Positions 32,284 to 45,350 of a DNA stretch of 60,000 nucleotides are shown here, in pieces. A program made the position numbers and the translations under genes. The number at the start of each line of letters is the position of its first letter. Within the stretch, counting starts at the first letter, position 1. The notes beneath the pieces are model-generated. The model was given only the letters and a program-made list of their open reading frames with translations, searched no databases and was not told the origin of the DNA. Origin of the DNA: Polytrichum commune (taxonomy: Eukaryota; Streptophyta; Polytrichopsida; Polytrichales; Polytrichaceae); NCBI GenBank assembly GCA_950295325.1, contig OX485805.1:35081501-35141500 (forward strand), in the 5' to 3' direction.

Positions 32284-35200
32284 TTAAGTTCCAACATTCT
32301 GTACTCTCTGTCGTAATCTCTTCAATTCAAGTTCTACTCTTTCAAGTTGTTCTTGAAACCCTGCAACCCGTGCCAGTTCCTCTTCGGCCGCTCTGCGATA
32401 TGGTCTCGTCAAAATCTCCACTTCTGCTCTCACAGTCTCAATAGACTGCTCTAAGTCGGACTTCATGGCATCTTCAATTTGCCTTGCTAAAGAGTCTGCA
32501 ACTTGATTTACTTTTTTCTTGACATCCTCCCTTCTTGATGGCAAGTTCCATGCTCCCACTAACCTGTACAGAAACCACTGTCCAATCAACTCCCTGATTT
32601 TTTGTTAAGGTAATCGGGCCTTATTCGATTGCTTATCTTGATCGGACACCTGTATTTGAGTGCTGTGTGGTGAGGTATGGATCTAAGAATGGACACCAAA
32701 AAGACGTGAGTTTAAAGAGATTGGACTTCTTGCTCAAAACTTGTTAACTATCCTAGGCTCAATAGTCAACATAATTGGGGGGTCCTATATGGTCATTTAA
32801 GAAGAAAAAGAATACTCACTTAGAAACCAATCAAGGTATTCATATGAGCTCCAAACATTATGAGGAAAATGGCTACAGACTCCATTTGGATTTGCTAATC
32901 ATCTTGCACTAATCATTTATTTCATATCCTTGGAGAAGTGGGTGCAGAGATAGAAGTGTTTATTTGAGGCCCACTTACCTTATGCCCATTTGAGATATCA
33001 AAGTAATGATAGGACCACTTACCACCAGCATCTCAGTACCAAGACTTGCAGAGAAAATTATAGAATGGTTGCAACTAAAACAGTTTGGAGTTGTGAAATG
33101 CTTGCATGCCTCCAACTCAGATCGAAACCATTAACTTTGTCAAATTGAACAAATTGACAAAATTAAACATCGAGCATGGACTTGAAAGTTTCTGCAAATA
33201 GAAGAGATTTCTAATAATGATTCAATTTCCAATATGATGACCTCTGAAACATGTGCACTAAAACGGCTTACCCTCCAGCTGAACACACGCCCAATGCAAT
33301 AAGATCCTCAATTGTATTTGGCAAAATAGTTGTGAGTACTGATGCTGACACCCCTGCTACTCCAAATCCACTGAATGTGCTAATTACCTGCAAAAATTCT
33401 CGAGGTCCTGTATCAACTCTCCAATGCACTTGCAGCAAACAAAGTCTTAATTGGACACCTACATTTGAGTGGTATATGGCAAGGTTTGTAGTTAGAAATG
33501 GTCACCCAAAGGACAATATGTGTTACAATGAGATTGGACTTTGTGCTCACAATATGGACACCATTCTAGGTTTATTGTTAACAACACAAGTGGGAGGGCC
33601 TATGTGATCACTAAAAAGAGAGAATCTTCACTCCGACCTCTTGTGGCTTTTGCAACTCGTGAAACTCTGATTCTTAAACTTCATGATTCTGATTAAAAAA
33701 TCTTTGTGATTCTACTCATTTTCTAGCTGGATGAGAGAATTCCCAGTCCAAACCAATGGCCAAAATTGGATGTGGAGTTGGCAGAGCCCACAATAGGGCC
33801 ACATACCTCAGAATTCTATAGAAAATAATGAGTACATAATAGTCACCAAGTGGAAGGATAAAACATACCACTTCCTTGATTTCTTGTTCTAGAAGTTGGA
33901 GGGCAGCATTGGTGTCAAAGCCCTTGAGAACAGCCAAACTGGTGCTTTCATCACCATCCAACTTCGTATGTCCATTCCGTGATTGCATGACCGCTGACTC
34001 TTCATTGGAACCCTCTCGAATATCTTCATTAACTTGTGGCCAACGACTCCTCACCAAGGAGTGGTAACTACTAAGCTGGCGAACACTATTTAGTTCGATC
34101 CACACTTTGTACTCCTCTAGAGCTTTCTGTTCAATGTCATCAATATCAAAAGTAAGACAAAATGTACAAGATGAGGCAGGGAATTGTAAATCTCAAATAT
34201 TTCTTACTGTACGTTACAGTCAGTTTGGACGATATAACTGATTTTCAAGGTGCCACGTGGGATTTGTTACCAATAACAGCATGATAAGTGAGTCTTAGAC
34301 ATTTAGGAATTCGTGAATAAAAGTAATTGTGTACAAAACTAACATGCACGTAGGTACTTCCTACTAGCAGACCTACATGAGAGTATTCAGGTCACCAATT
34401 TAGTTCATGAAATATTCCTTCCTAAATTTTCTCCCAAAGTTACTGTAAGTATGCAATGCATGGGTTCCAGTCACCTATAACCCCCTGTAAAAATAACTGA
34501 TAGAAGTAAACCAGTCTTCACAGAAACTCTGCATAGAACTGATGTGTTCCTTGATTTTCTATTTAATCAAAATGGTGTGATATTCATTATTACATCACTA
34601 GAAGTAAATATTGTTATGTAATGAGTTGGATAATTTTTGACTCCATAATTAAGCAGTTTATCAGAGAAAATCTAGTACAGATGGAAAAGTTTGAAGAGGA
34701 TTCTGATAACCAGAAGAAACCCGTGTTACTACCCAAATTGTCACTAGTACATAGAAATCACCTGGACATCTGTCACCGCTGACCCGATGACTTTGGTGTA
34801 AAAGCCACTTGACACAGGCATAGAGCCACTGCGACCTGATCCAACCAGGTACTTCCATGCTGCTTCAATATTTGATAAGCGTAGGATAGAATTGACAAAC
34901 TTGTTGGCTCGTCCCTTTGCCGCTTCAACCTGCCCACTATAAGAAAACTGTCAAATATCCTGGTGACACAAGCTTCATTTATTCAGCCAGTTTGATCATG
35001 GTTTTGCAACCCAATTTATGCTTGTGTAAGGGATTGGCAAAAAAATTCCACGTACCTGACCTATATATTCAGGTGACCACATAGTATCCCATTGTGAAAA
35101 GTGGATGGTTCATGGTTATCAAGGTCAACAGAACATGATCAAACTTTGTGATCAAGAAAATTAAACAGGTCTCATAAAGTGTTATCTGTTATTTCTTAGA

Positions 35201-38200
35201 AGTGTAATAAGTTAAAGCTTAATAAGCACACAAGAGATACATTTAGTTACAAAGCCTTGTATCAGCCTGACACAAGGCCTTTGAGATGATATAAGGCCAC
35301 CTTCACACTAGAGCTCGAACTTGCAATTTTTAGGAGTTTGATACTTGGAGTTGACAAGCTTACATCCACAGCTCAAACTATTGAGAGCTTGACCACGTTT
35401 AAGCAAGTATAAATGGCCACGCTCAAAGTGGGATATAAAAGGGGGAATGATACTAAACAAAGAAGCATTAATGACAAGCCAAAGGTAGCTTAGGATTTTG
35501 ACCGAGAGCTTGTCATAGTCATGGCATATGGGATCCATCAAGGCACCATCCAAGGATTGTACGCCCAGTGAAAATTTCAGGCTCTCGAGTTCAACACTCA
35601 AGTGAATTGAACACGAATGCATAAGAGGTTTTCCACCTATGAGAAGGCTCCTTTCTTTGAGCTCTTAGCTCGAGCTCTAGTGTAAAGGGGGCCTAAGTTT
35701 AGTGGCCAGTCATCCCAAACTCCCATAGGCAAAACTATCATGTAGATCCAACAAAATGTTGAAAGAAAAACTTGAATTCATCAATAATGTCATAATAATT
35801 ACACGATTCTCTTATTTTCTTCCAGTATGTGCCACATTGTACACCACTAGGTAGAGTTTTAACCTATTTATTATATGATACACCACCCTTTGGAAATCTG
35901 TGATGTTCGCATTCTTTATGAACTCAAATGTTAGACAAGTACAACCCATGTATCCATGGCACGGGTAAAATCACCTCTGCCAAGGCGCGTTGTCGCTGCA
36001 AGATTGCATCATTGAGCATCGCTTGCTCATATCTCTCCAGCTGCTTCTGCACATCAGCCAGAGCCTTCAAATCGCTCTCAGCTTTTAATGCTTCGGCTAC
36101 CAATTGTCGATCACAAGCAGCCAGTAATGCGGCACCAATACCTAAAGGAGTCTCCAGCTTTAATCGTAGTCTCTCCGCACCCCTTTCAGTTGACGCTCCC
36201 ATAAACGCAAAAATAAAATCCTCTAGTTGCTGAAATCCACTTGTTGTCCACAAAGGATCTTGAGAAAGGCGGCCAGCGTCTATTGAACCATCTTCTAAAG
36301 ATGCCGAAATTTTGGCTTGTAATGCTTGGCGGGCTGAAACGGGATAAACAAGAGCTTCTTCCACACTAAGTAGCCGTTGCGCATTGTCCTTGATGAAGTT
36401 ACTAACATCTTCCACCTGTCCAAGACCATGGTCAAGGACCAATAACCTTGGCAACATTATCATGTAGAAACAATAAAAGCATAATTTCTGATTGATGCAT
36501 TCTAGTTGTATTATTTTTCTTATTTTCTTCTAATATGTGCCACAATACGCTATTATGAAGCAGAATTGTAGCGTTAAAAATGTACATATATTCTAAGATA
36601 GTTACATTATACACCACTAGATATGATTATAGCATGATGATTACTCTATACACCACCATTTGGAAATTTGTGGTGATCCATGATCGCATGATAAGGTATG
36701 CCCACAAAAAGGGAGTTAAATGACAAGGGCAAGGAGAGTACCTCGCTATAAGTAGACAAGACATCTGACTTGTTCAAGATGAATATAATTTTCTTGCCCC
36801 ATTGTCGAATATAGCGTAGAAAAGTCACCTGCCACACCCAAATTTGAAGTAGGCCTTAGCGATCTTTGTTTCAATGTCAGTCATGTATCAACATCAACAC
36901 GATTTCTCAGTTTAAAAAAGCACAGAATCCGGTTGCAAAACCCCCTCAAGTCAATGAACAAGGACAGACCGCTGCCACAGCGAGGTCTCAGTGAAAAAAA
37001 GTAGAACTTTCATAAGGGGAACAACAATATGAGACCTAATGCAGGGAGGAAATAATATGAAGGAAAACTCACATCAGAGAAATTAAGAGCAGATATGAGG
37101 GAAGGAGAAAATGATACCTCACTCTCGGTAAGTGGCCTGTCGGCTGATAACACAAAGAGAACCAAATCTGCTCTTGGTACAAATTCTTCTGTTAGGCGTT
37201 GCTGACGCTGAAGAATAACATTTGTGCCTGGAGTATCCACCAAATTCATCTGCTCTGCCCACCCCACCAGTCCAAATTGGCATTTCCAAACTTTTCTCAA
37301 GGTAATTCCACATCTCTTTTATCTGGATCTCTAGTGTTGATAAGTCTAGGTGCTACTGCAGGAGCATTTTTTAAAACCAGTACAAGTCAAGTGATTGTAG
37401 TTGTGGTTCAGGCCCAATTCCAACCACACAACAAATTTCTTTCATTTACACACAAGGTATAATTGTAGTTGAAAAGTGAATTTGACCTTAATTATCATTT
37501 TTTCTATTGGTGCAATCCTTAAAATGGAGACCAAAAATTGTGGATTCTAGTGTAAAGTTCGTCTAAGAGTAACTGCCTCCTACAAATCCACTCCCGTACT
37601 CTGGTCTTTAAGTCCTCTCACGGTGCCACATAGTAACTAATGACAAAATAGAACCAAAGAAAACACACGACAATCATCACAACCACTCCCAAGTATGCCT
37701 TGTCTTGTAGTCAGGCAAGAGTAGTTAGTCATTAATGCATCCTATCCCTCCTTAGACCTCAAAAATAGAGAGCCAAAGAGTTATAACCTCACTACAACCA
37801 TCATCCACCAAAACGGGTATGAGTGTATATGCACCTTGAGTTATACCTAGATGTAGAATTGGACACAAAAGCAAAAAATTAACTGCAATTTAAATTGACT
37901 GTGAAGACACCATCCCGTTAAATCCTGACCTGCTTCAGAAGATCAGCTGGCAAGAAGCGTAAGAAGTGGCCGTCCGGGTGGCGCTCTGACCTCTCTCCTA
38001 TGTCCCCTCCATCATTTGCATGCCGCAATAGTGTTATTTCATTTGTAGTGGGAAGGACCCCTTCCTTCAAAAACCTCTTTCCAAGGAGCGCATTGATCAC
38101 TGACGACTTCCCGGAATTGAACTCCCCCTGTTTGATGACAACACAAAGGGCACAACTAAAGAGGAGTTTCTTTTCCCAAAGGTTGCAAAAACATGCAGTC

Positions 38201-41200
38201 ACTTTACTATTTTCCAGCTACAATATAGGCAGGCAAAATACTTGCTCAAAAAAATTGTAAACGACCTGAACACAGGCAGTTGTTACTCACCACTATGACT
38301 GATAAGAAAAGCTCATCCAACTGCTTGACAGCGTCAACCAAGAGTGTCACCTCCTCCATCTGCACAGAATTTCATATACCAATTAACGGTGTTGAAAGAC
38401 ATCACCTAAAATTTGTCAACAAAGCTTCCAGCAATAATAGGACCTCTTGTCAGGAGTTGGTCCCCTATGGTTTTCCATTGATAATATTGCATGCAATATC
38501 AATAATTTCCTTCCATTAGGGGTGCATGCTCGGAGGTAGTGTTTGAATTTGAATGAAGTGCAACCTATTTCGGTTCACTGAGGGCCAAACTCGTTCTAGC
38601 ACCTCTTTGAAATGCCAAAATGAGTTTGACCCTGGATGAACCAATATAGAATGTTCTTCTTTCAAACCTCTGCATGTCTACGTCCAAGCATGCACTGAAA
38701 ACTTACCGAACATGGAAGGTGTTATATGCAAACAACCAATTCCCAACCGAAAGTCATGTTGAGGATAACTCTATTAATATATGCTATATATTTCAAAAAG
38801 CTTTTTCTCACTTTAGTTCTAACATTTCAAAATTACTTACCTCCGGTGATGCCTCCTTCATAAAACCAACCATAGCTGTGAGAAGCACCCTCTCTTCCTC
38901 CACAATTTCCTTAACAAGCTTCTCCACAGGGTCCTCATCAACATAAACATTCGGTGCTACAACACCCACAGGCTGTCCAAGAAATGCACCTCCATCATCC
39001 ACATCTTTGATGTTTGAAACTAGAACTCCAACTTCCAATACTGCACTATTTTCAAGCTCTTTTCTCCTTTGTACAGCAGAACCAATAGCTTCCACCAACC
39101 CAGACACATAGCCAGGTGCATCTCCATTGGCAGCATCTTTGACACTATTTGTACCAAGGACCAATCCATTTGCTCCTTCTTGAAGAAAGTCCAATCCAGA
39201 CCTTCCAGATTCGGAGGCATCCAAGAAAATGGGTATACTAACTAGCTGACACAATGATTTTACAAGCCCTCCTCCTGAACTTCCTTTTTCCTCATTCACT
39301 TTTAGTATGAGCAGGTCTGCCCCCTCGCCTGCGGTTGCTGTTAGGGCTGATTGAGCTGAGGACACACTGCGAGCCACTAAGGGCAGGACAGGTGTCTCCA
39401 TGGCAGCATTTTGCATCATCCTTCTCGCTACAACCGCTGGCAACCCTGCATTAAAACTTCCACATTAGTTTCCCGCCACATTATTCATGATTGACGTACA
39501 AGCATCATACGCTCACGAAGCTTGCTATGCTCCAACAAAAGCAAAGATCACCCCATCACATAAAGCTAAAACACCAGTATCTGCAATTCATCCCATGTCG
39601 AACTGAAGTTCGCAGGAATAGTTAGTCCAGGATTTCAAGGAGGGAGGACTCCTTGCCAGACCTCTTTCATGCCCCAAATTAATTCCTTCTCTCCTCTTCC
39701 TGTCTCAGAATATATTACTACATCTCTTTCCTACCATGAACTTCCAAACTGCAGAAGTGGAGGAACTTTTCCCCTGGCACTAGCATTCCTAAGTGGTGTA
39801 GTAGTGTTCATCCCAAAATAAGCATCTTGGAGAGTATACACTCGGTGAGAGTCCTCTTGACAAGGTACTTAAGTTCAATCTTCATAGATAGGAGAAGGTC
39901 TTGTCCAAAGGTAAGGAACAATGAGGTGTCAACTCATGAGAGCTTGCCACTTGACAATGCTTGGTATTCATGTATGTAATCAATGACCTTGCTCTTGGAT
40001 GTACTTTTGAAGCTCAAATAGAAAGAGAATTTCCTTACATGCTTAAGAATGCTATAGGTGTGGCCAGGATTATTGACAATATTAAGTACAACGTGTAAAA
40101 GAACACTTCCTGTAAATATTTGACGCAGGAGCTTGGATAAAAGAGAAATCGGAATGGATTGGCGTTATGGCCATTTCCCTCATACTCTAACCGTCAAAAA
40201 AATGGAAAGGTGAGCATGAGATTGAATAGAGGGAAGAGGGAGAATTTACCTTCATCTGAAAGGAGGACTCCGTCAGCTCCTGCAGCTGCAGCAATATCAA
40301 CTCTTTCTGCTACCAGAAGTTCTGCCCTACCTCGCAACGTGGCTTTCAATGTGCACGCAGCATCATAGAGTTTAGCACCTCCCATTCCTCCATCTCCACT
40401 GGACTCCAATATGATCATTGTAACCCCTCCAGCCACTGCACCACTAATTTCCTCTAACAACATAGCCTCCTCCTCTTTGCTCTGCATTTCCTCTACCCTG
40501 ACTCTTAAAACCAGTCCCGGCAACCGAACCTCTGCTCTCCTTAAGCCACCCGGGAAAACTCCTTTCGAAGCCTGCAGTATCTCTGCTTCACTTGATGAGC
40601 TGGAGTTCATGTCTGTCTTAAATCCGTTCGCAAGAGAGCTCCTTATGGTTCCAGTAAGTTTTTTACTCCTGGATACGGATGCAGACTTGCATACATTGTT
40701 TTGTGTAAATGAGTTGCATGAGTTGACCGAGTGGTTAGATCCAGAGTCTCTATTTTGCACCTTCCTGAGAGTCCGTCCATTTGAAATTGATTGGTGGAAA
40801 CAACCTGCCTAGTCAAGCATAACGAAACTAACTTAGCAACTGAAACAAATGACACCGCCGTCAACTTGATTGGAATTCCTAAGAATGCCAGCTGACAGAC
40901 TAAGTGCAGACAGAAAATCTATCCTTGTGAGTGTTAATGTTCAAGCAACACTTCCAGATAAAGAAAACCAGTGAACCAACAAACGAGTATCAAGAGAGAT
41001 AGATAATCCGAAGCTTTTTAAGTTACATACTCAATACAAAGCAATCAAAAACTAGAATGAAATAGAAAACATATCATACATGGGACAATAGCCAAATGGT
41101 GGCAGGTTAGACAGAAAATCATGTAGATATGCAACAGTATTGTGACACAATACTAATGAGAAGATCCAGTTCAAATGTATGTACCTTAGAGTACCGAAAA

Positions 41201-42790
41201 TTGCAACCGAGATGATGGGACCAAATTGACCCTGAGGACCCCAATAATAATTGCTCCACCAACATGTCACGCCTCTTATTCAAAATCACAGCCGGCCCAC
41301 AATTGAATGTCACACCTCTCAACATAAGCATCTTGTTTAATACTTTGCTGTGACAATAAAATTTGCATTTTCCCACCTCCAGACTCGCCTGCAAGGATGA
41401 GCACTACTATCAATAAATACCGGGCTAATGACAATTCACAAATATGGCTTCAAGACATTCGTGAAAGATGTGTAGGATGTGTATGCTTACCACCTCAAGT
41501 GTTTGGATCATAAAAGGCAACTGAAGCTTATGCAATTACACTACACATTCAACTCAGATTCTTCAACTTGGAAAAACACATCTTGTACTTCAAACCTTCA
41601 TATTGAGTTGGTTGCAACTTTCAGGAAGTTTTCTGAGAAGTAATTTTGCAAATCAAAAGAATAGACTATTTGATGACATTGCTTGCTGATTCCAAATAAA
41701 AGCATCCTAACCCAAATTTGGCAAATCCATGAAACAGCACGCAAAATATCAAGGAGGTTTTCGGCATTGCAGATGGTGAAATGGAGGGCATTTACCATCT
41801 GGACTGGTAGGATCGCAAAGGCAACTTCAGCATATGCAATTACTTTACACATTAAGCTCAGATTCCTCAACTTGGGAAAAGGCATCCTCGTACTACAAAC
41901 CTTCCTATTGAATTGGTTGCCAATTGAGCACTAATATGGTGAATTGGAGGGCATTTACCACCTAGATTGCTTGGATCGTGAAGGCAACGTCAGCATAAGC
42001 AATTACGTTTCACATTCAACTCAGATTCCTCAATTTGGAAAAAGGCATCCTTGTACTAGAAGTTTGGCTAAATCGGGTTGAAGTTTGGCACCCTCGATCT
42101 GATAAATTCTGTGATCACTAATTGACGACATGGCTTGCCGATTCTTAATAAAAGCATCCTAACCCAATTGTGCAAATCAGTGAAACAACACGCAAAATAT
42201 CAACGAAACGTATCAGCATTGCAGATGGTGAATTGGAGGACATTTACCCCCTGGCGCACTTGGATCGCAAAGGCAACTTCAGCATATGCAATTACACTAC
42301 ACATTTAGCTCAGATTCCTCAACTTGGAAAAAGGCATCCTCGTACTATAAATTTGGCTAAATCTGGTTGAAATTTGACAACCTCCAACTCATTTGGGTTG
42401 AAGTTTGGCATCCTCAATTCAAGAAGTTTTGAGATCACTAATTGACGACATTGCTTGCCGACTTTCACATAAAAGCATCATAATTCAATGTGGCCAATCC
42501 TAACCCAATCCGTGAAAAACATCAAGAAGATGAGATATGAGCATTGCAGATGGTGAATTGGATGACGGGAGATGGATTCTCACCGAATTTGAAGTTGGCG
42601 GTGACACCCTAGTATTCAAATGTCGTGGCTCCGCAGCAATGCCGCTCTTCCAGCCCCCATGGGGTATGAGAGAAGGAAGGGCTAGGGATTGGGGGCCAGA
42701 GCGAGTACGATTGCCAAAGGGAGCCGAGGAAACATTCGTAAGAGAAGAATGCGTCCAGAGCGCACCCTGCGCGTAAACCAACGCCCCCAT
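32284..42790 (-). CDS. FZL: FZL: chloroplast FZO-like dynamin-family GTPase, twelve exons
   Basis: Exons in transcript order: 42790-42584, 40808-40250, 39445-38841, 38359-38291, 38127-37930, 37249-37118, 36828-36742, 36415-35975, 34929-34762, 34126-33869, 33387-33272, 32563-32284. All junctions keep phase and use GT..AG, giving 1039 codons (the Arabidopsis protein is ~910). Residues 1-69 and early exon 2 are Ser/Arg-rich, as expected of a transit peptide. Residues ~130-330 resemble a TIM-barrel (thiamin-phosphate synthase-like) region. GTPase motifs: GEFNSGKS (~481-488), Thr in PTTNEIT (~507-508), DTPG (~551-554), NKSD (~609-612). A hydrophobic hairpin (VAGVSASVLTTILP...ALGVCSAGG, ~909-947) and a C-terminal coiled coil follow. 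In Arabidopsis FZL remodels thylakoid and envelope membranes. ATG 42790 is the first after an in-frame stop; exon 1 is the least certain. Confidence 0.93.
32636..33640. repeat. Paired direct repeats in FZL introns 10 and 11
   Basis: 32640-32830 (GGACACCTGTATTTGAGTG, GAGATTGGACTTCTTGCTCA, GGTCCTATATGGTCAT) is repeated, diverged, at 33452-33640 (GGACACCTACATTTGAGTGG, GAGATTGGACTTTGTGCTCA, GGGCCTATGTGATCAC). The copies flank exon 11. A further segment of intron 11 (32880-33060) has a copy beyond the gene's 3' end (31360-31545). Confidence 0.75.
35780..36680. repeat. Direct repeats flanking FZL exon 8
   Basis: CTTATTTTCTTCCAGTATG, TGCCACATTGTACACCACTA and ACACCACCCTTTGGAAATCT (35811-35905, intron 8) recur in order as CTTATTTTCTTCTAATATG, TACACCACTAGATATGATTA and ACACCACCATTTGGAAATTT (36519-36670, intron 7). 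Exon 8 lies between them. Confidence 0.75.
41480..42575. repeat. Amplified segment in FZL intron 1, four to five units of ~230-310 bp
   Basis: The block GCATTGCAGATGGTGAATTG then GAGGRCATTTACC, CTTGGATCGCAAAGGCAAC and TCAGCATATGCAATTAC, then CAGATTCCTCAACTTGG and AAAGGCATCCTCGTACTA, recurs near 41765, 41935, 42214 and partly at 41485. Its first part also lies at 42541-42563, immediately inside the intron 1 donor, so the array probably grew from the exon 1-proximal intron sequence. Other unit words are GACGACATTGCTTGCCGA and AATAAAAGCATCCTAACCCA. Confidence 0.8.
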
Positions 42791-43656
42791 AGCCTCCCGG
42801 ACTATGAGAGGAGCTCACAACTCGCCTCCCGGCTATAGCCTGCCACTCACCCAACCTCTCCACAATTTCATCTGAAACACAAACCAAACATCCCAAACCT
42901 CAAAAACAGCTCCTACCAACACCAATCGCCGCACTAAACACCCCTCCACACACATATACACACATTAACTCGCCATTCCAGAAGTGACCAGAACCTCATC
43001 CCTCCTTTGAATTCCGAAAATCCACATGCTCTCAAGGGTCCTACACACACCACACATAACATAACATAACATAACATAACTAGCCATTCCAGAAGTGACC
43101 AAAACCTTATTCCTTCTCCGAATTCCGAGATTTCACAATCTCCAAGGGTTCTTCTACCCGCGGAAAGGCACCAAGGACACTTCTGATAATCTGAGACAAG
43201 GAAACTTAATGGCTAACTTACCATGGCCGCGACACAATCGTTCTTTGAACCGACAGAACCGAGCTGGAAAATCCTTAAAGTGAACCTGGAAATGTGAAAA
43301 ACATCAAAATGGGAGACGAATCCTGCACTGCGGATGTTGGAGCTTCAAAGGCTTCGGAGCCATGATCGGGTCGTGACCACTCAAGCGAAATCGAAAGAAT
43401 GGACAGAAAAGCGGCAAACTCTGTGAGGAGGGGAGGGAGACGACCGGGTACACCCGGTGGTACCGTGGGCAGTGTGGGAGGAGACTGGGCGTAGGCGGTG
43501 ATATGGAGAGGTGACCGGTTGTTGGAGGTATAGTCCTTATCTTGTCCACTGGGTATCTGTATCGCCCGCGGGTGCCCATGTGGCAGCCTCTGGTTGGTCG
43601 AGAGGTGGTGATGTGGATATCTTCTTTTGAGTTGAAGTGAAGCAGGACATTAACTA
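42791..43656. other. FZL 5' flank
   Basis: Presumed 5' UTR and promoter of FZL (minus strand). It holds a tandem duplication of ~112 bp: GCCATTCCAGAAGTGACCAG at 42972 and GCCATTCCAGAAGTGACCAA at 43084, each followed by a CC..GAATTCCGA block. An (ATAAC)5 microsatellite is at 43055-43080. Above 43363 the DNA is C/G-rich (43420-43600). No confident TATA box. Confidence 0.5.
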
Positions 43657-44005
43657 TTGTATTTAGTGTCACCAATTCTATTTGTCTTGCCCAATACTAA
43701 TTATAAACCAGTGTCACCAACACTGAATGCAAAACCTCACATTATATTGTCAATCCTTGTAAAAACAAATTTGAAAATTACAATGTTGCAATTCTTGTCA
43801 CTTGCTAAGTGATTTTTCATCCAAATTTCAATCATCCATAACAGCATAGCGTTACAAAAATGTTAGGATGCCAAATATACCAAAAGTGGATGAACCAAAA
43901 GTAAGTTTGGGATGACCATATCTTTATCTTGTTCATAAGAAGTGTTAGTAGAAAAGGTACCACAATGGTAAAATATCATATGGCACTAAACATAGTATTC
44001 AGTGT
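43657..44005 (-). repeat. Module A copy, reverse orientation, ~0.9 kb upstream of the FZL start
   Basis: The block order is the reverse complement of 29298-29671: TTTAGTGTCACCAATTCTAT, GCCCAATACTAATTATAAAC, GTTGCAATTCTTGTCACTT, AATTTCAATCATCCATAAC, ending CACTAAACATAGTATTCAG. About 25% diverged by eye. The outer half of the first terminus is missing. Confidence 0.8.
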
Positions 44006-44339
44006 CATGTTTTCACAAGCAAAATCACATTGGTCATGTTGGGTATTTCTAAGGCAACTCAACTTCAAACTGCACTAAATAGTCCTATTAGTGTGAGCCT
44101 CGATAATTCTATAGAAGTCATGTGAATTAGTGTGGGCTATATTAATGTTCAACCCACATCAAATCTTTATTTGGATTAATCATGGATCATAATATATATA
44201 TTTTTCTCAGAGATTGATGTGGACGACTATTGAGTTTTTGTTACTTTTGTTCCTAAACTCATACTCAAGGTGTTTGGTCATGAATCTCCATGAGGGAAGA
44301 CCCAAGGTCTTGGACCCACAATGTATTCAACCTAACTAG

Positions 44340-45350
44340 AAATTATTGTAGGGTGATTTAAGCATAATCTTGGCCAATTAATTTTTAGATTAAGCTCTCT
44401 TTTTATTCACCTTTATGAGTGTGTGTGTGTGTGTACACACACACATAGAAATTCTATGTACCTTATTAATTTGTATTGTTCACAAATTGAGTGTGGGTAT
44501 TTTCTTACTTGGTGTTATACCTTTAAAAACATTAATACCATTGCAATACAATATGCCATGTCCATCCTCCTCCATAAGAGGAGAATTGAAAACCACCAAC
44601 CGCTCCCCCAAAACTTAGACCCTCCATAAAACCCACCCAAAAAAAAAAAAAAAAAAAAAAACTTATATAATATTTAGTATCTATTTACAGCTCAGAATGA
44701 GGGATTGGTGCCGGTTGGTTGGTACAAATTCCTGCTTTTTACTCACTTGCAGCACCAAGTCACGCGTTACATTTTAGACGATCATACGGACTCGACTGAA
44801 ATCGAACCCGGAACGTCTTAACTCAAACATCCTCCCACAACCAACCGAGGAATCATGACTTGGCGTTCACTCTCATAACAAAAACACTAATTATACCTAA
44901 AAGGCATGCACCGCCGTGGGCCATGATCGGCCCACGTTATTTGTTTCTCGGTTACTATAGTGTCCATCCTCGAAAGAGGAGAGTAGTTTTGTCCCAGCTT
45001 CCCCATGTCCTGTGGGCATCGGGTTGTTGGCATTACGAACGGACACTCCATTCACGCCGGCCCCTAAAAGGGACCGGAGTTTCTATCTATCTATCTACTT
45101 GGTGTTACCCAAATCAGTCATGAATAATTTTATGGTTTGTTGAATGCATGATTTATGTGGATCACACTAAATGGAGATAACCAACATTGAGAAATTGTTG
45201 TGGGGTAATTTAAGCATAAACTTGGCCAATTCATTTTGAAAACAAGGTGTTTTAGTTCACCTTTATGAGGGCCAGTGTGTGTGTGTTGAAATTCCAACAC
45301 TGAGAAGAAGAAGATAGACGGATAGATAGATAGATACAAACATCAGATCC
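44340..45350. repeat. Duplicated 100-bp block bracketing a SINE-like insertion, with TG and GATA microsatellites
   Basis: AGAAATTATTGTAGGGTGA, TTTAAGCATAATCTTGGCCA, TTCACCTTTATGAG(TG)n at 44338-44435 recurs as AGAAATTGTTGTGGGGTAA, TTTAAGCATAAACTTGGCCA, TTCACCTTTATGAG...(TG)n at 45189-45290. A TATC run (about 45080-45098) and an inverted GATA run (45313-45337) lie beside the second copy. Confidence 0.65.
44640..44868 (-). mobile_element. Candidate tRNA-derived SINE
   Basis: On the minus strand, a tRNA-like head has an A-box-like TTCCTCGGTTGG and, ~31 nt later, a B-box-like CCGGGTTCGATTTC. A ~130-bp body follows, ending in a 22-T run (the A-run at 44640-44661 on the plus strand). RNA polymerase III box spacing fits a SINE. 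No target duplication was identified, so this is tentative. Confidence 0.5.

Noticed and set aside
38000-38260. 86-codon plus-strand frame
   Set aside because: Antisense shadow of the FZL G1-motif exon.
40411-40812. 133-codon open frame on the plus strand
   Set aside because: It is antisense to FZL exon 2, which has clear homology and correct splice phases.
43304-43363. ATG at 43363 (minus) as the FZL first exon
   Set aside because: It stops after 19 codons. The ATG at 42790 gives a 69-codon transit-peptide-like exon with a GTGAG donor in the phase required by exon 2.
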